Assembly: GCA_946002055.1 (NCBI GenBank)
Contig: CAMFYL010000007.1
Coordinates: 1 to 64,000 of the forward strand
DNA length: 64,000 bases
DNA from: an uncultured Roseburia sp.
Lineage (GTDB): Bacteria; Bacillota; Clostridia; Lachnospirales; Lachnospiraceae
Direction of reading: 5' to 3'
This document shows, piece after piece, positions 39,525-47,999 of this stretch (position 1 is its first letter; every line of letters begins with the position of its first letter). A program made the translations under genes and the position numbers. The notes under the pieces were generated by a model. The model was not told where the DNA came from and searched no databases. It saw nothing but the letters and a program-made list of their open reading frames with translations.

Positions 39525-39833
39525 TTATCTATCCAATTCCTGAATTACCCCCTGGTACACCTCAAGAATTTCCTTCCAGTTATAGTATAGATTGTCGGCA
39601 AGCTTATAATCATCACAACTATCTATTGCATCCGTCAAATCACTTGCCGCCGCTGTCACAAACTCCATCGGAAAGTCAATGCCACTGTTTCTCAAGTCTG
39701 GTAATGCATTTGCAATAATATCTATCGCTTGATTTATGTTTTCCACGACTTTCTCTATTTCTACCCCATTCCCTCGCCATAACTCTTTTGCTGCGCCTTC
39801 TATAGCCTGTTGTATTTCAAATATCGTTTCCAT
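39525..39833 (-). CDS. Small helical protein resembling the N-terminal domain of Maf 1
   Basis: 102 residues from the ATG at 39831-39833 behind AGGTAGAGAA; the ten extra upstream codons lie in the flagellin terminator. It begins METIFEIQQAIEGAAKELW and ends with LADNLYYNWKEILEVYQ. By eye it lines up with Maf 1 residues about 6-95 (INGAAESVW; IADVLENQWIPTLEEIVQ). No catalytic motif. Probably a subunit or regulator of Maf 2, as the gene pair is coupled. Confidence 0.65.
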   Translation of the reverse strand: METIFEIQQAIEGAAKELWRGNGVEIEKVVENINQAIDIIANALPDLRNSGIDFPMEFVTAAASDLTDAIDSCDDYKLADNLYYNWKEILEVYQGVIQELDR

Positions 39834-39845
39834 TTCTCTACCTAT

Positions 39846-39882
39846 ACAAATAAAGCCGCTCATCTAGAGCGGCTTTCATTAA
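39846..39882 (-). terminator. Terminator after flagellin 1
   Basis: Minus-strand AAAGCCGCT - CTAGATG - AGCGGCTTT followed by TATTTG. It lies between flagellin 1 and the glycosylation operon and probably lets some transcripts continue into it. Confidence 0.8.
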
Positions 39883-39892
39883 ATACCAATCA

Positions 39893-40699
39893 CTACTGTA
39901 ACAATGATAATACACCCTGTGTTGACTGATTAGCCTGTGCAAGCATTGACTGGCCAGCCTGTGTAAGAATGTTATTCTTAGAGAACTTAACCATCTCATC
40001 AGCCATATCTGTATCACGGATACGAGACTCTGCTGCTGTTACGTTCTCAACAACGTTATCCAAGTTGTCAATGGTGTGCTCGAGACGGTTCTGCATAGCA
40101 CCAAATTTAGAACGTGTATCAGATACTGACTGAATTGCAGCCTTAACGTTAGAAATCAACCCCTTGGCTGTAGTAGCACTCGTGACATCGGACAGTTTAT
40201 TTGCGATTGCTGTTGCAATTTTAACACCAGTAACCTTAATGTCCGCTGTACTTTTCTCATAACCAGCAAAGACATTCAAGTTATCACCATCCAACAACTT
40301 CTTGCCGTTGAAATCTGTTGTCTCACCAACACGCTGAATCTCTTCCTTCAACTGCTGAACCTCAGCATTAATTGCTTCAATATCCTTTGTTGCATTAGTT
40401 CCATTTGCAGCCTGAACCGCCAACTCATTTGCTCTCTGAAGCATTGAGTGAACCTCTGTCAAAGCACCTTCTGCTGTCTGCACTGCAGAGATACCATCCT
40501 GTGCATTTGTTGAAGCACGATCAAGACCTCTGATCTGACGACGCATCTTCTCAGAAATTGAAAGACCTGCTGCATCATCTGCTGCACGATTAATTCTGTA
40601 ACCAGAAGACAACTTCTCTGTGCTCTTTGTCTGCTGATTTGCTGTGATGTTTAATACGCGGCTGGCATTCATAGCCTGCATGTTGTGTTGTACTACCAT
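39893..40699 (-). CDS. Flagellin 1
   Basis: 268-residue filament protein. Start [21 protein letters not shown] behind AAGGAGGAAAAATT; 12 upstream codons are leader. D0/D1 domains only (no large variable domain), with the typical [32 protein letters not shown]...LLQ end. Protein is identical to flagellin 2 except at two N-terminal positions (I18V, T24A). Many Ser/Thr in the short central part are candidates for nonulosonic acid attachment by Maf. Confidence 0.97.
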   Translation of the reverse strand: MVVQHNMQAMNASRVLNITANQQTKSTEKLSSGYRINRAADDAAGLSISEKMRRQIRGLDRASTNAQDGISAVQTAEGALTEVHSMLQRANELAVQAANGTNATKDIEAINAEVQQLKEEIQRVGETTDFNGKKLLDGDNLNVFAGYEKSTADIKVTGVKIATAIANKLSDVTSATTAKGLISNVKAAIQSVSDTRSKFGAMQNRLEHTIDNLDNVVENVTAAESRIRDTDMADEMVKFSKNNILTQAGQSMLAQANQSTQGVLSLLQ

Positions 40700-40714
40700 A
40701 ATTTTTCCTCCTTG

Positions 40715-40747
40715 AAATAAAGAATAGTTTTCCATTTCTATTTATTT
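40715..40747 (-). promoter_or_regulatory. GGA-loop hairpin in flagellin 1 leader (possible CsrA site)
   Basis: Minus-strand AAATAAA/TTTATTT stem with inner TAG/CTA pairs and loop AAATGGAAAA. A second GGA is in the AAGGAGG ribosome site 3' of it. Confidence 0.5.
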
Positions 40748-40815
40748 TGTTGAGGTATCTGACACCGGTCATCATATAATACCCCCGTAAGCACATCCTT
40801 TGCTTTACACAACAT

Positions 40816-40842
40816 ATATCGGTGGAATCTCCAAATTCTTAA
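40816..40842 (-). promoter_or_regulatory. Sigma-D promoter of flagellin 1
   Basis: Minus-strand TTAA (40839-40842), 15 bases, ACCGATAT (40816-40823), close to the sigma-D pattern TAAA-N15-GCCGATAT. Confidence 0.75.
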
Positions 40843-40885
40843 CCCCTTTTTTATTTTTTCTGTTTTTTTACATTTTGTTGCTTGT

Positions 40886-40922
40886 ACAAAAAAGGAAGCC
40901 ACACTTTCGTGTGGCTTCCCTA
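40886..40922 (-). terminator. Terminator after flagellin 2
   Basis: Minus-strand GGAAGCCACAC - GAAA - GTGTGGCTTCC then TTTTTTG; classic strong terminator 38 bases past the stop of flagellin 2. Confidence 0.92.
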
Positions 40923-40959
40923 GTAGTATTGTGTACGAATACTTATCAGCTTGTTCTTA

Positions 40960-41766
40960 TTACTGAAGTAATGAAAGAACTCCCTGTGTTGACTGATTAG
41001 CCTGTGCAAGCATTGACTGGCCAGCCTGTGTAAGAATGTTATTCTTAGAGAACTTAACCATCTCATCAGCCATATCTGTATCACGGATACGAGACTCTGC
41101 TGCTGTTACGTTCTCAACAACGTTATCCAAGTTGTCAATGGTGTGCTCGAGACGGTTCTGCATAGCACCAAATTTAGAACGTGTATCAGATACTGACTGA
41201 ATTGCAGCCTTAACGTTAGAAATCAACCCCTTGGCTGTAGTAGCACTCGTGACATCGGACAGTTTATTTGCGATTGCTGTTGCAATTTTAACACCAGTAA
41301 CCTTAATGTCCGCTGTACTTTTCTCATAACCAGCAAAGACATTCAAGTTATCACCATCCAACAACTTCTTGCCGTTGAAATCTGTTGTCTCACCAACACG
41401 CTGAATCTCTTCCTTCAACTGCTGAACCTCAGCATTAATTGCTTCAATATCCTTTGTTGCATTAGTTCCATTTGCAGCCTGAACCGCCAACTCATTTGCT
41501 CTCTGAAGCATTGAGTGAACCTCTGTCAAAGCACCTTCTGCTGTCTGCACTGCAGAGATACCATCCTGTGCATTTGTTGAAGCACGATCAAGACCTCTGA
41601 TCTGACGACGCATCTTCTCAGAAATTGAAAGACCTGCTGCATCATCTGCTGCACGGTTGATTCTGTAACCGGAAGATAACTTCTCTGTGCTCTTTGCCTG
41701 CTGATTTGCTGTTACATTAAGTACGCGGCTAGCATTCATAGCCTGCATGTTGTGTTGTACTACCAT
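40960..41766 (-). CDS. Flagellin 2
   Basis: 268-residue FlaA-type flagellin, near-identical to the neighbour. Start [21 protein letters not shown] behind AAGGAGGAAAAAATT. It has its own sigma-D promoter and terminator, so it is a separate transcription unit. DNA is identical to flagellin 1 over 40982-41655, while the first ~100 and last ~20 coding bases differ. Confidence 0.97.
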   Translation of the reverse strand: MVVQHNMQAMNASRVLNVTANQQAKSTEKLSSGYRINRAADDAAGLSISEKMRRQIRGLDRASTNAQDGISAVQTAEGALTEVHSMLQRANELAVQAANGTNATKDIEAINAEVQQLKEEIQRVGETTDFNGKKLLDGDNLNVFAGYEKSTADIKVTGVKIATAIANKLSDVTSATTAKGLISNVKAAIQSVSDTRSKFGAMQNRLEHTIDNLDNVVENVTAAESRIRDTDMADEMVKFSKNNILTQAGQSMLAQANQSTQGVLSLLQ

Positions 41767-41788
41767 AATTTTTTCCTCCTTGAAAATA

Positions 41789-41808
41789 ATCTGTCTTCCT
41801 TGACAGAT
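41789..41808 (-). promoter_or_regulatory. GGA-loop hairpin in flagellin 2 leader (probable CsrA site)
   Basis: Minus-strand perfect stem ATCTGTC - AAGGAA - GACAGAT displays GGA in the loop, as in CsrA targets such as the hag leader of Bacillus. The ribosome site AAGGAGG begins about 10 bases downstream and offers the second GGA. Confidence 0.7.
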
Positions 41809-41895
41809 GTTAATAATTTACTTTGTGGCATCCTCTACAGCCGTACACTCTGTAGGTTCCGCCACTGAGCAAGTCATCTTGCCCTTGTACCTTAT

Positions 41896-41922
41896 ATATC
41901 GGATGTGTTTTCCGATACTTTA
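41896..41922 (-). promoter_or_regulatory. Sigma-D promoter of flagellin 2
   Basis: Minus-strand TAAA (41919-41922), 15 bases, TCCGATAT (41896-41903). A perfect TATCGGA-N7-TCCGATA inverted repeat spans spacer and -10 box. It begins 21 bases after the stop of the fliT-like gene. Confidence 0.88.
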
Positions 41923-41943
41923 TAGCAAAAATAATTTTTTTAA

Positions 41944-42423
41944 TTATTTTTTACTATCCATAAACTGTGGTTCTGTTGCCCCGGGCTTCATCATCCCCTG
42001 GTAATAGGAGCTTACCGCCTTTCCACTTTGACGTAACTCTCTCGCTTGTGATCGAACACTTGCAAATTTCTTTTGTGCAAGTTCTTTGTTTTTCTTCTCC
42101 AATATTTGAATTTTTGCACTTCGCTCCGTAATCTCTCGAATTTGATCCTGCATATGGAGAATTTCGTCCTTGTACTGTTCCTTCTTGGCTTGTAATTCCT
42201 CTTCTACTCTGGCAAAGACTTGTTCAAATCCTTGATCCAATTTTTCCAAATGCTCAATAAGAACTGCCTTTTTCTCCACATTTTGCTCGAATGCATCTGC
42301 CCTTGCCTTTTCGTCACGTAAAATTTCTTCCTGTTGATGGCAAAGCAACTGGAGTTGCCTTAAAATATCACATTTTTTATCCAGACTCTCTTCCAGCATT
42401 TGAATGTAACTTTTCTGTGTCAT
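41944..42423 (-). CDS. Coiled-coil flagellar protein, FliT-like by position
   Basis: 159 residues, almost wholly alpha-helical and charged (LEESLDKKCDILRQLQLLCHQQEEILRDEKARADAFEQNVEKK, then ITERSAKIQILEKKNKELAQKKFAS). No signal or membrane segment. It follows fliS by 12 bases in the flaG-fliD-fliS operon, the place of fliT, the FliD export chaperone. Sequence identity to FliT is not evident; assignment rests on position, size and helical content. Confidence 0.55.
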   Translation of the reverse strand: MTQKSYIQMLEESLDKKCDILRQLQLLCHQQEEILRDEKARADAFEQNVEKKAVLIEHLEKLDQGFEQVFARVEEELQAKKEQYKDEILHMQDQIREITERSAKIQILEKKNKELAQKKFASVRSQARELRQSGKAVSSYYQGMMKPGATEPQFMDSKK

Positions 42424-42435
42424 TGGTCGTCCTCT

Positions 42436-42825
42436 CTATGCCACCACAGTGCCATTCTTCGTAAGTTTCATAACCTCTTTCCAAGTATCTCGCATAGTAC
42501 GTAAATGCTTAAGGACTTCTTCCAAAATCTCTGTATCCTTCTTAACATTGGCCCTAATCAGTCTCTGCATGAGATAACTGTATACATTGTCAAAATCCTT
42601 TGCCACCGGATACTTAAAGTCCAGGGTGGCCTGAAACTCACCAATAATGCGTTCTGCCTTTTGAATATTAGTATTGGCTTTGGCATAGTCTTTGTTTTCA
42701 ATAGCCACAATAGCAATATTGCAGAACTTAATAGCTCCCTCATAGAGCATCAAAGTTAGTTCCGCCGGGGATGCCATAGTAATCTTATTTTGCGCATATG
42801 CATTATAACCACTTTGCTGCGTCAT
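42436..42825 (-). CDS. fliS: Flagellin export chaperone FliS
   Basis: 129 residues. MTQQSGYNAYAQNKITMASPAELTLMLYEGAIKFCNIA is the typical FliS start (YxxNxxxTASPxELxLMLYxGAI). Binds the C-terminal D0 helix of flagellin in the cytoplasm and prevents premature assembly; in Gram-positives it also helps FliW-CsrA control. Follows fliD by 23 bases. Confidence 0.96.
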   Translation of the reverse strand: MTQQSGYNAYAQNKITMASPAELTLMLYEGAIKFCNIAIVAIENKDYAKANTNIQKAERIIGEFQATLDFKYPVAKDFDNVYSYLMQRLIRANVKKDTEILEEVLKHLRTMRDTWKEVMKLTKNGTVVA

Positions 42826-42848
42826 GTCTTCTTAACCTCCCTATTGTC

Positions 42849-45086
42849 CTATTGTGATCCGCCTAAAAGGCCCGACAATGATGATGTTGCGCTCTGCATC
42901 TTAGCCAACTGTTTCTCCATATTGGAGTATTGTTTGTAATATCGGTCCTCAAGATCTGCTATTTTATTTTCCCAGGTTTTAATCAACTTTGTATAGTTGT
43001 CATACTCCTGAGTCATCTGCTTATCATTGTAGATTGTAAATCTACTGCTAAGATTTGAAGATCCCATCTTCTCGTCTAACGCCTTATATAAATCTGTGGC
43101 TAGGTTCTTCATAAACTCTTCTACGACTTCCGGCTCATTTGTAATCATAGCAAGGAGTTTGTCAGCATTACCTGCTGTCACCTCGTCTTCTGCATCACCA
43201 TCTATGTGATATGCATAATTCTGATTTTTTGCAGAGTTTAAAAATCCCAAAGTCTGAATACCAAAACTACCTAGAGAATATGTCTTTCCATTAATCTCAT
43301 ATGTTTTCATCATAGATGATGTCATTGCATTCATCACACCACCTATGGTAGAGTCTTTTCGCAAAAGAGAATCCTTAATCTTGGTTTCCCACTTCTCAAT
43401 CTCTGACTCAGACATTTCCTTCTTTTGATCGTCTGTTAATGGTTCATACTTAGAAGCAGATTCCGCATTGTAGAGAGTAGACAACTCATTGATCAAGGAA
43501 TTGTACTCAGATAAAAAGTCCTTAATCTTATCGTACATACCCTGTGTATCTGTATCGGTATTGATGGTGATACTCTCTCCCTCTTTGGTCTCTCCTGTGG
43601 CCTTGATGGTCAAACCGTTGATATTAAATACATTGGAGTCTGAGGTAAAGGTTGCATTATTTAACATAATCTTTGCATCCTGAGCATCCACACGAGTTGC
43701 ATCTTTACTGATTGGAATTGTTTCTTTGCCATCAACAACATCCTTTGCATACAGCACCTTGGTCGTAATCTCATCTGCCAGAGCATCTATATCCACACCT
43801 GTATAATCCTTTACATCCCAATAACTGTTGGTCGGGTCGTTGATAACCCTATTATTCTCAGCAGTAAGGGTATCAATCTCTGTGAGGCGCTCCTCTGCCT
43901 GTGTCCTCCCATCCTCTGTGAGGTAGTAAGCCTTTTTGTCAACCTCTGTAAGGACAGCATCGTCATCTACTGCAATCACCGTGTTGTAATTCTTCCGAAG
44001 AGCATCCAATTTGCTGGTATCCTCTTTCTCTGTGCCATCCTCTTCCGTGGTTGTGGTAATCAAGCCAGTGCTTTTTGCCAGCTTCTTGATGGTATTCTCC
44101 AAAGAGTTTTCTCCAGGTTTAAACTCAAAGTCTTCCTTAACTTCTCCATCCTCAGTCACATACTTATACACAGAAGCCGGCTCTTTGAGAAGCTTCAGCA
44201 GCAAATCTGCATCCTTCTTCTTCTGTTCATCATCACCCTGATCCGTCACATACTGATTCACTGCATCTTTTGCCTCAGAATATGCAATCTTCTTATTAAT
44301 ATCGGCTTTCTCTATAGCCAAATCAGCATTGCTGTCTCTGGCAGTTTTCAGATTGGTCAAAATCTCTGTAATATATGCCTTGGTCTCCGCGTCTGTTGCC
44401 TTAGCATATGATGCCACCTTCTCATACTCTGCTGTGTTGGCCTTGGATTCCACACTGAGTCCAAAGGCAGCCAATGCCTCCAAACCATTCTTATCAGATG
44501 CTGTCATAGAAAAGTCATTGGCTGTACCGGTAGCCTTTGCACTGACAAAAATACGACCATTATTAGCATCAAAGCTGGCTTTCACACCAGTCTTGTTTAA
44601 CTCTGTAATCAAATCAGAAATCTTGGTGTCCTTGTTTACCTTGATATCCTGGGACCCATCAGCCATACGAACAGAGATGGTGGTATCCCCGCCTGTATAT
44701 CCCAGTTCACCTAATGTGGTATTTTCTGTGGTGCCAGCGGCCAATGTGCCTCCGGTGAGATAGCCGGACTTAGCCAACTGTTTGATCTGCAAGGTCTGGG
44801 TTCCGTTAATAGCAGACCCACTGGCCGTGATAGTAGCCTTGGTTGGGTCTGAAACCGTTGTCTTCTTCAGATTATATGCACTGGAAAAGCGCAGACTGCT
44901 TATCTTGTTATATAGGCTGTTCACCTTAGTATTGATAGCCTTGTATGCTTCCTGCTTCCATTCTAACTTTGTCTGTGCCTTTTGATATTTTTCTTTCTTA
45001 GCCACATGGGTAGATACCATTGCCTGAACAATGGCTTCCGTATCAATGCCTGATACCATACCCGACATACGAATTCCTGATGACAT
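42849..45086 (-). CDS. fliD: Flagellar filament cap FliD (HAP2)
   Basis: 745 residues, well above the 450-650 common for FliD. Typical N-terminus MVSGIDTEAIVQAMVSTHVAKKEKYQKAQTKLEWKQEAYKAINTKV, FliD-C region with NNATFTSDSNVFNINGLTIKATGET and terminal coiled coil RYYKQYSNMEKQLAKMQSATSSLSGLL. A long Asp/Lys/Thr-rich insert (about residues 195-450, many KKDADLLLKLLKEP-like charged segments) explains the length. AGGAGGTGGCAAT precedes the ATG. Confidence 0.96.
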   Translation of the reverse strand: MSSGIRMSGMVSGIDTEAIVQAMVSTHVAKKEKYQKAQTKLEWKQEAYKAINTKVNSLYNKISSLRFSSAYNLKKTTVSDPTKATITASGSAINGTQTLQIKQLAKSGYLTGGTLAAGTTENTTLGELGYTGGDTTISVRMADGSQDIKVNKDTKISDLITELNKTGVKASFDANNGRIFVSAKATGTANDFSMTASDKNGLEALAAFGLSVESKANTAEYEKVASYAKATDAETKAYITEILTNLKTARDSNADLAIEKADINKKIAYSEAKDAVNQYVTDQGDDEQKKKDADLLLKLLKEPASVYKYVTEDGEVKEDFEFKPGENSLENTIKKLAKSTGLITTTTEEDGTEKEDTSKLDALRKNYNTVIAVDDDAVLTEVDKKAYYLTEDGRTQAEERLTEIDTLTAENNRVINDPTNSYWDVKDYTGVDIDALADEITTKVLYAKDVVDGKETIPISKDATRVDAQDAKIMLNNATFTSDSNVFNINGLTIKATGETKEGESITINTDTDTQGMYDKIKDFLSEYNSLINELSTLYNAESASKYEPLTDDQKKEMSESEIEKWETKIKDSLLRKDSTIGGVMNAMTSSMMKTYEINGKTYSLGSFGIQTLGFLNSAKNQNYAYHIDGDAEDEVTAGNADKLLAMITNEPEVVEEFMKNLATDLYKALDEKMGSSNLSSRFTIYNDKQMTQEYDNYTKLIKTWENKIADLEDRYYKQYSNMEKQLAKMQSATSSLSGLLGGSQ

Positions 45087-45097
45087 ATTGCCACCTC

Positions 45098-45517
45098 CTA
45101 TCTGCGCTCATCAACCATAATTCCCGCCATTTCCCAGACTCTGGCAATCATATCCAAAGTCTTTTCTGGTGGAAATTCTTTGATTACTTCCTTTGTTTTC
45201 TTGTCTACGATTTTAATGGTGACACGATTGGTCTCTTCGTGGATTCCAAACACTGCCTCTCCATTGTACTGTGCTTCCTTGTTAATCTTCTCCACAGCCT
45301 GGCGAATCTGCTCATTGCTGGCCTGCCCCTGTTCTCTGACACTATTGCCGTCGCCATTCTCTCTTGATACAGCACTTGTAATCTCCACCGCGTCCCTATT
45401 TGGTGCAGCGTTCTTTGGAGCTTCCACCTGTGGTGTTGGCTGTACAGATGCAGTCTTTGCTGAACTTCCCTGTTCCTGATAACTACTGCTTACTCGATTC
45501 ATACTTTCAATTCCCAT
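45098..45517 (-). CDS. flaG: FlaG-family flagellar protein
   Basis: 139 residues from the ATG at 45515-45517 behind GGAGGTGTAAGG. Disordered Gln/Ser/Pro-rich N-terminus and the FlaG domain at the end (EAVFGIHEETNRVTIKIVDKKTKEVIKEFPPEKTLDMIARVWEMAGIMVD, about 88-137). Linked to filament length in some bacteria. First gene of the fliD operon. Confidence 0.92.
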   Translation of the reverse strand: MGIESMNRVSSSYQEQGSSAKTASVQPTPQVEAPKNAAPNRDAVEITSAVSRENGDGNSVREQGQASNEQIRQAVEKINKEAQYNGEAVFGIHEETNRVTIKIVDKKTKEVIKEFPPEKTLDMIARVWEMAGIMVDERR

Positions 45518-45591
45518 CCTTACACCTCCATGTGATTCTATACACAATGACACAGACCACCTGTGTCTTTTGGTTAATACTTCTGTATCTT

Positions 45592-45618
45592 ATATCGACC
45601 AAAGACGGCCAATATTAA
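45592..45618 (-). promoter_or_regulatory. Sigma-D promoter of flaG-fliD-fliS
   Basis: Minus-strand TTAA (45615-45618), 15 bases, GTCGATAT (45592-45599). Confidence 0.75.
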
Positions 45619-45628
45619 CCCCAGAAAA

Positions 45629-45667
45629 CAAAAAAGGATTAACGGTGTCATTTGCCGTTAATCCTTA
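45629..45667 (-). terminator. Terminator after csrA
   Basis: Minus-strand AAGGATTAACGG - CAAATGACA - CCGTTAATCCTT followed by TTTTG. Begins 7 bases after the csrA stop and closes the flgM-to-csrA operon. Confidence 0.92.
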
Positions 45668-45673
45668 TGCCTC

Positions 45674-45889
45674 TTAAAACAAATCCTTTAATGCATCTAA
45701 GCCATCTAAGCTCATAGCTTCCTTTGTCTCTTCCTGAATCTGTAAGTATACTTCCTTACGATAGATTGGGACTTCCTTTGGAGCAGAAATGCCAATCTTT
45801 ACTTGATCTCCACGAATCTCCAACACTGTAATTTCAATATTGTTGTTAAGTACAAGGGATTCTCCTTTTTTTCTCGTCAATGCCAACAT
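45674..45889 (-). CDS. csrA: Carbon storage/translation regulator CsrA
   Basis: 71-residue RNA-binding homodimer (MLALTRKKGESLVLNNNIEITVLEIRGDQVKIGISAPKEVPIYRKEVYLQI). The N-terminal strand and the VPIYRKEVY strand hold the RNA-contact residues, including Arg 44. Represses translation of messages with GGA-loop hairpins; flagellin is the classic Gram-positive target. Coupled to fliW, with its start 4 bases after the fliW stop. Confidence 0.96.
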   Translation of the reverse strand: MLALTRKKGESLVLNNNIEITVLEIRGDQVKIGISAPKEVPIYRKEVYLQIQEETKEAMSLDGLDALKDLF

Positions 45890-45892
45890 CTT

Positions 45893-46357
45893 CTACTCAC
45901 CTGCCTTCCCTTCTTTTCTTGCCTTCAAAATTTCGTATATAGGGAAACGTATCTCCAAGTCATCCTCTACTACAATCTGATTTGCCAGCAGTGTGTCCGT
46001 GTTAATCACAATCGGTCCCTTGAGATTTACACACATCTTTGTAATGTCCTTTGGCACTGTCACTGTAACAAGCACATAGAGATTGTTCTCAGTAAGCTCA
46101 CCAAGAGGTGCCAAAAGTTCATCATTTACTGTAGGATTATAATCCGGCTTTACCACGTTTGGCTCCATCACAGGCATAGCAAACTGTGGCTCATCCAGGG
46201 ACTGAAACCACATAAGTCCATTCTTTCCCGGTTTTTCCTCATCATAAATAATGGTAAATTTCTTCATATCAGGAAATCCAACCAGTCCATTAGCAAAAGT
46301 AATAATCTTGCTCTCTTCAATATCAATTTCCCCAAATAATCTGGTCTGTACTCTCAT
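45893..46357 (-). CDS. fliW: Flagellar assembly factor FliW
   Basis: 154 residues: VQTRLFGEIDIEESKIITFANGLVGFPDMKKFTII...MWFQSLDEPQFAMPV and the C-terminal RFPIYEIL. Binds CsrA or free flagellin. When flagellin accumulates FliW is sequestered and CsrA blocks flagellin translation. Lies between flgL and csrA, the usual order. Confidence 0.96.
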   Translation of the reverse strand: MRVQTRLFGEIDIEESKIITFANGLVGFPDMKKFTIIYDEEKPGKNGLMWFQSLDEPQFAMPVMEPNVVKPDYNPTVNDELLAPLGELTENNLYVLVTVTVPKDITKMCVNLKGPIVINTDTLLANQIVVEDDLEIRFPIYEILKARKEGKAGE

Positions 46358-46373
46358 ATTCTTTTCCTTTCTC

Positions 46374-47975
46374 CTAAATATAATTCAATAATGTCATACC
46401 GCTCAATTTACCTGCTGCAGTCAAAGATGACTGGTAGGCATTGTAAGCTGCCGTATAGTTGATGATGATCTCAGATACATCCAAGTCATCATTTTCTGAC
46501 TGAAGCTCCATAATGGTCTCCTGCTGATTACTCATTCTGGTCTCTGTGAGTTTTAACTGATCCACCGTACATCCCACCTTGGTAATGGCAAGATTTACAT
46601 TTCCAAGATACTCATCCACTTTACCAATCTCTCGGCTGTAAAGCTTTTGCATATGGTCGTCAGCATAATCCGCTTCCTTTTGTGCCGCCGTAAGCCATTC
46701 CTTTAATTTCTTCTGGTACTCCTCTGATGAGTATTGGGCTTCTCCCATCATCTTCTTGATACTGTCAATTTTCTCATGAGCCCGAATAGATCGGTCAACA
46801 GCTGTCACCAAATCATCCACATCTCTTAAGATGTCACTGTTAAAAGCATCGGAAGCCTCCAGGTTAACAGTAAGCTCCTGATTCATAGAAACGGTATAGT
46901 TAATATCATATCCAATCTCATTGCCCTCTGCATCAAACTTCTCGTATTCAACAGGATGGGTTGGATTGGTATTATCGGTACAGTTAAAGTAATACTCCGG
47001 CTTCAGTTCGCCCTTAGAGAATCCTTTTTTGTCATAGTTCATATCGATGGTTGCATGGTTGGTACGAATATCCGATGCAACAGTATTTCCCATAATCAGC
47101 TGGCCTGTGGACTTGATAAATACCATGTCTTCATCAGCCACTTCCTTCATACCGGTTGCAGCCGCCCACTCGTCCTCGTTCTCATAAATGAATAATTTCC
47201 CTGACTCAGTAGCATTGCCCACTTTGTTTCCATTTGCATCATACTTATAAACCTTCTGTAAAATCGTTCCGTCAGCCTGCTTTTCGCAAATCACTTTTTG
47301 AGTCCCGTCCGCGATAGGATATGTGTAAGACAGCTCTTTTATTTCACTCACATCCTTATAAGCTGTCACCAGACGCTGATAATCCGTCTCCCGAGTATCC
47401 GAAATCGTATTCCCTGAAACTTCTGCCCGAGTCGTTGGCACTTCCACATTTCCTGTATAATAACGGAATGCCTCCAACTTCTCATAAGAAAAGCTCTGAT
47501 TAATGTTATACGCTGTCTCCTTCTCATTCTCCATAAACACCAAGTCCTGGTCTGTACGAAATCCGGTAAATACGGTTCGGCCAGCATAATCGGCATTACC
47601 CTCTGCAAAAATCTGCGTCTGCAGGGCTTTTAGCTGGGAGAGAATGGTATGTCTGTCGTCCTGTGTTAAGGTATCTGTGGCACCATTGACACACTGGGTA
47701 CGAATATCTGTCATAAGCGACTTAATATTGGTAAGGGCAGTCTCCGTTACATCCAACCATGACTCTGCATCCGGAATGTTCTTTTTGTAGTACTGCTCCA
47801 CGCGGCTTAAACTTGTGCTAAGGCGCAGAGAACGAATAGCAACAACGGGATCATCCGAAGGCTTATTAATCTTCTTCTGGGTTGTCATCTGATTCATAGA
47901 ATTGTTTACAATTCCCTTGGTTCCATTAATGTTATAGGAAGAATTCCTCAGAATCATATTGTTTGTAACTCGCAT
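46374..47975 (-). CDS. flgL: Hook-filament junction protein FlgL (HAP3)
   Basis: 533 residues: flagellin-like start MRVTNNMILRNSSYNINGTKGIVNNSMNQMTTQKKINKPSDDPVVAIRSLRLSTSLSRVEQYYKKN and C-terminal helices ending YNAYQSSLTAAGKLSGMTLLNYI. Longer than the 300-400 usual because of an inserted domain (about 160-370). Follows the second flgK by 24 bases. Confidence 0.94.
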   Translation of the reverse strand: MRVTNNMILRNSSYNINGTKGIVNNSMNQMTTQKKINKPSDDPVVAIRSLRLSTSLSRVEQYYKKNIPDAESWLDVTETALTNIKSLMTDIRTQCVNGATDTLTQDDRHTILSQLKALQTQIFAEGNADYAGRTVFTGFRTDQDLVFMENEKETAYNINQSFSYEKLEAFRYYTGNVEVPTTRAEVSGNTISDTRETDYQRLVTAYKDVSEIKELSYTYPIADGTQKVICEKQADGTILQKVYKYDANGNKVGNATESGKLFIYENEDEWAAATGMKEVADEDMVFIKSTGQLIMGNTVASDIRTNHATIDMNYDKKGFSKGELKPEYYFNCTDNTNPTHPVEYEKFDAEGNEIGYDINYTVSMNQELTVNLEASDAFNSDILRDVDDLVTAVDRSIRAHEKIDSIKKMMGEAQYSSEEYQKKLKEWLTAAQKEADYADDHMQKLYSREIGKVDEYLGNVNLAITKVGCTVDQLKLTETRMSNQQETIMELQSENDDLDVSEIIINYTAAYNAYQSSLTAAGKLSGMTLLNYI

Positions 47976-47999
47976 ATGTTTCCCTCCGAAACGACGTTA

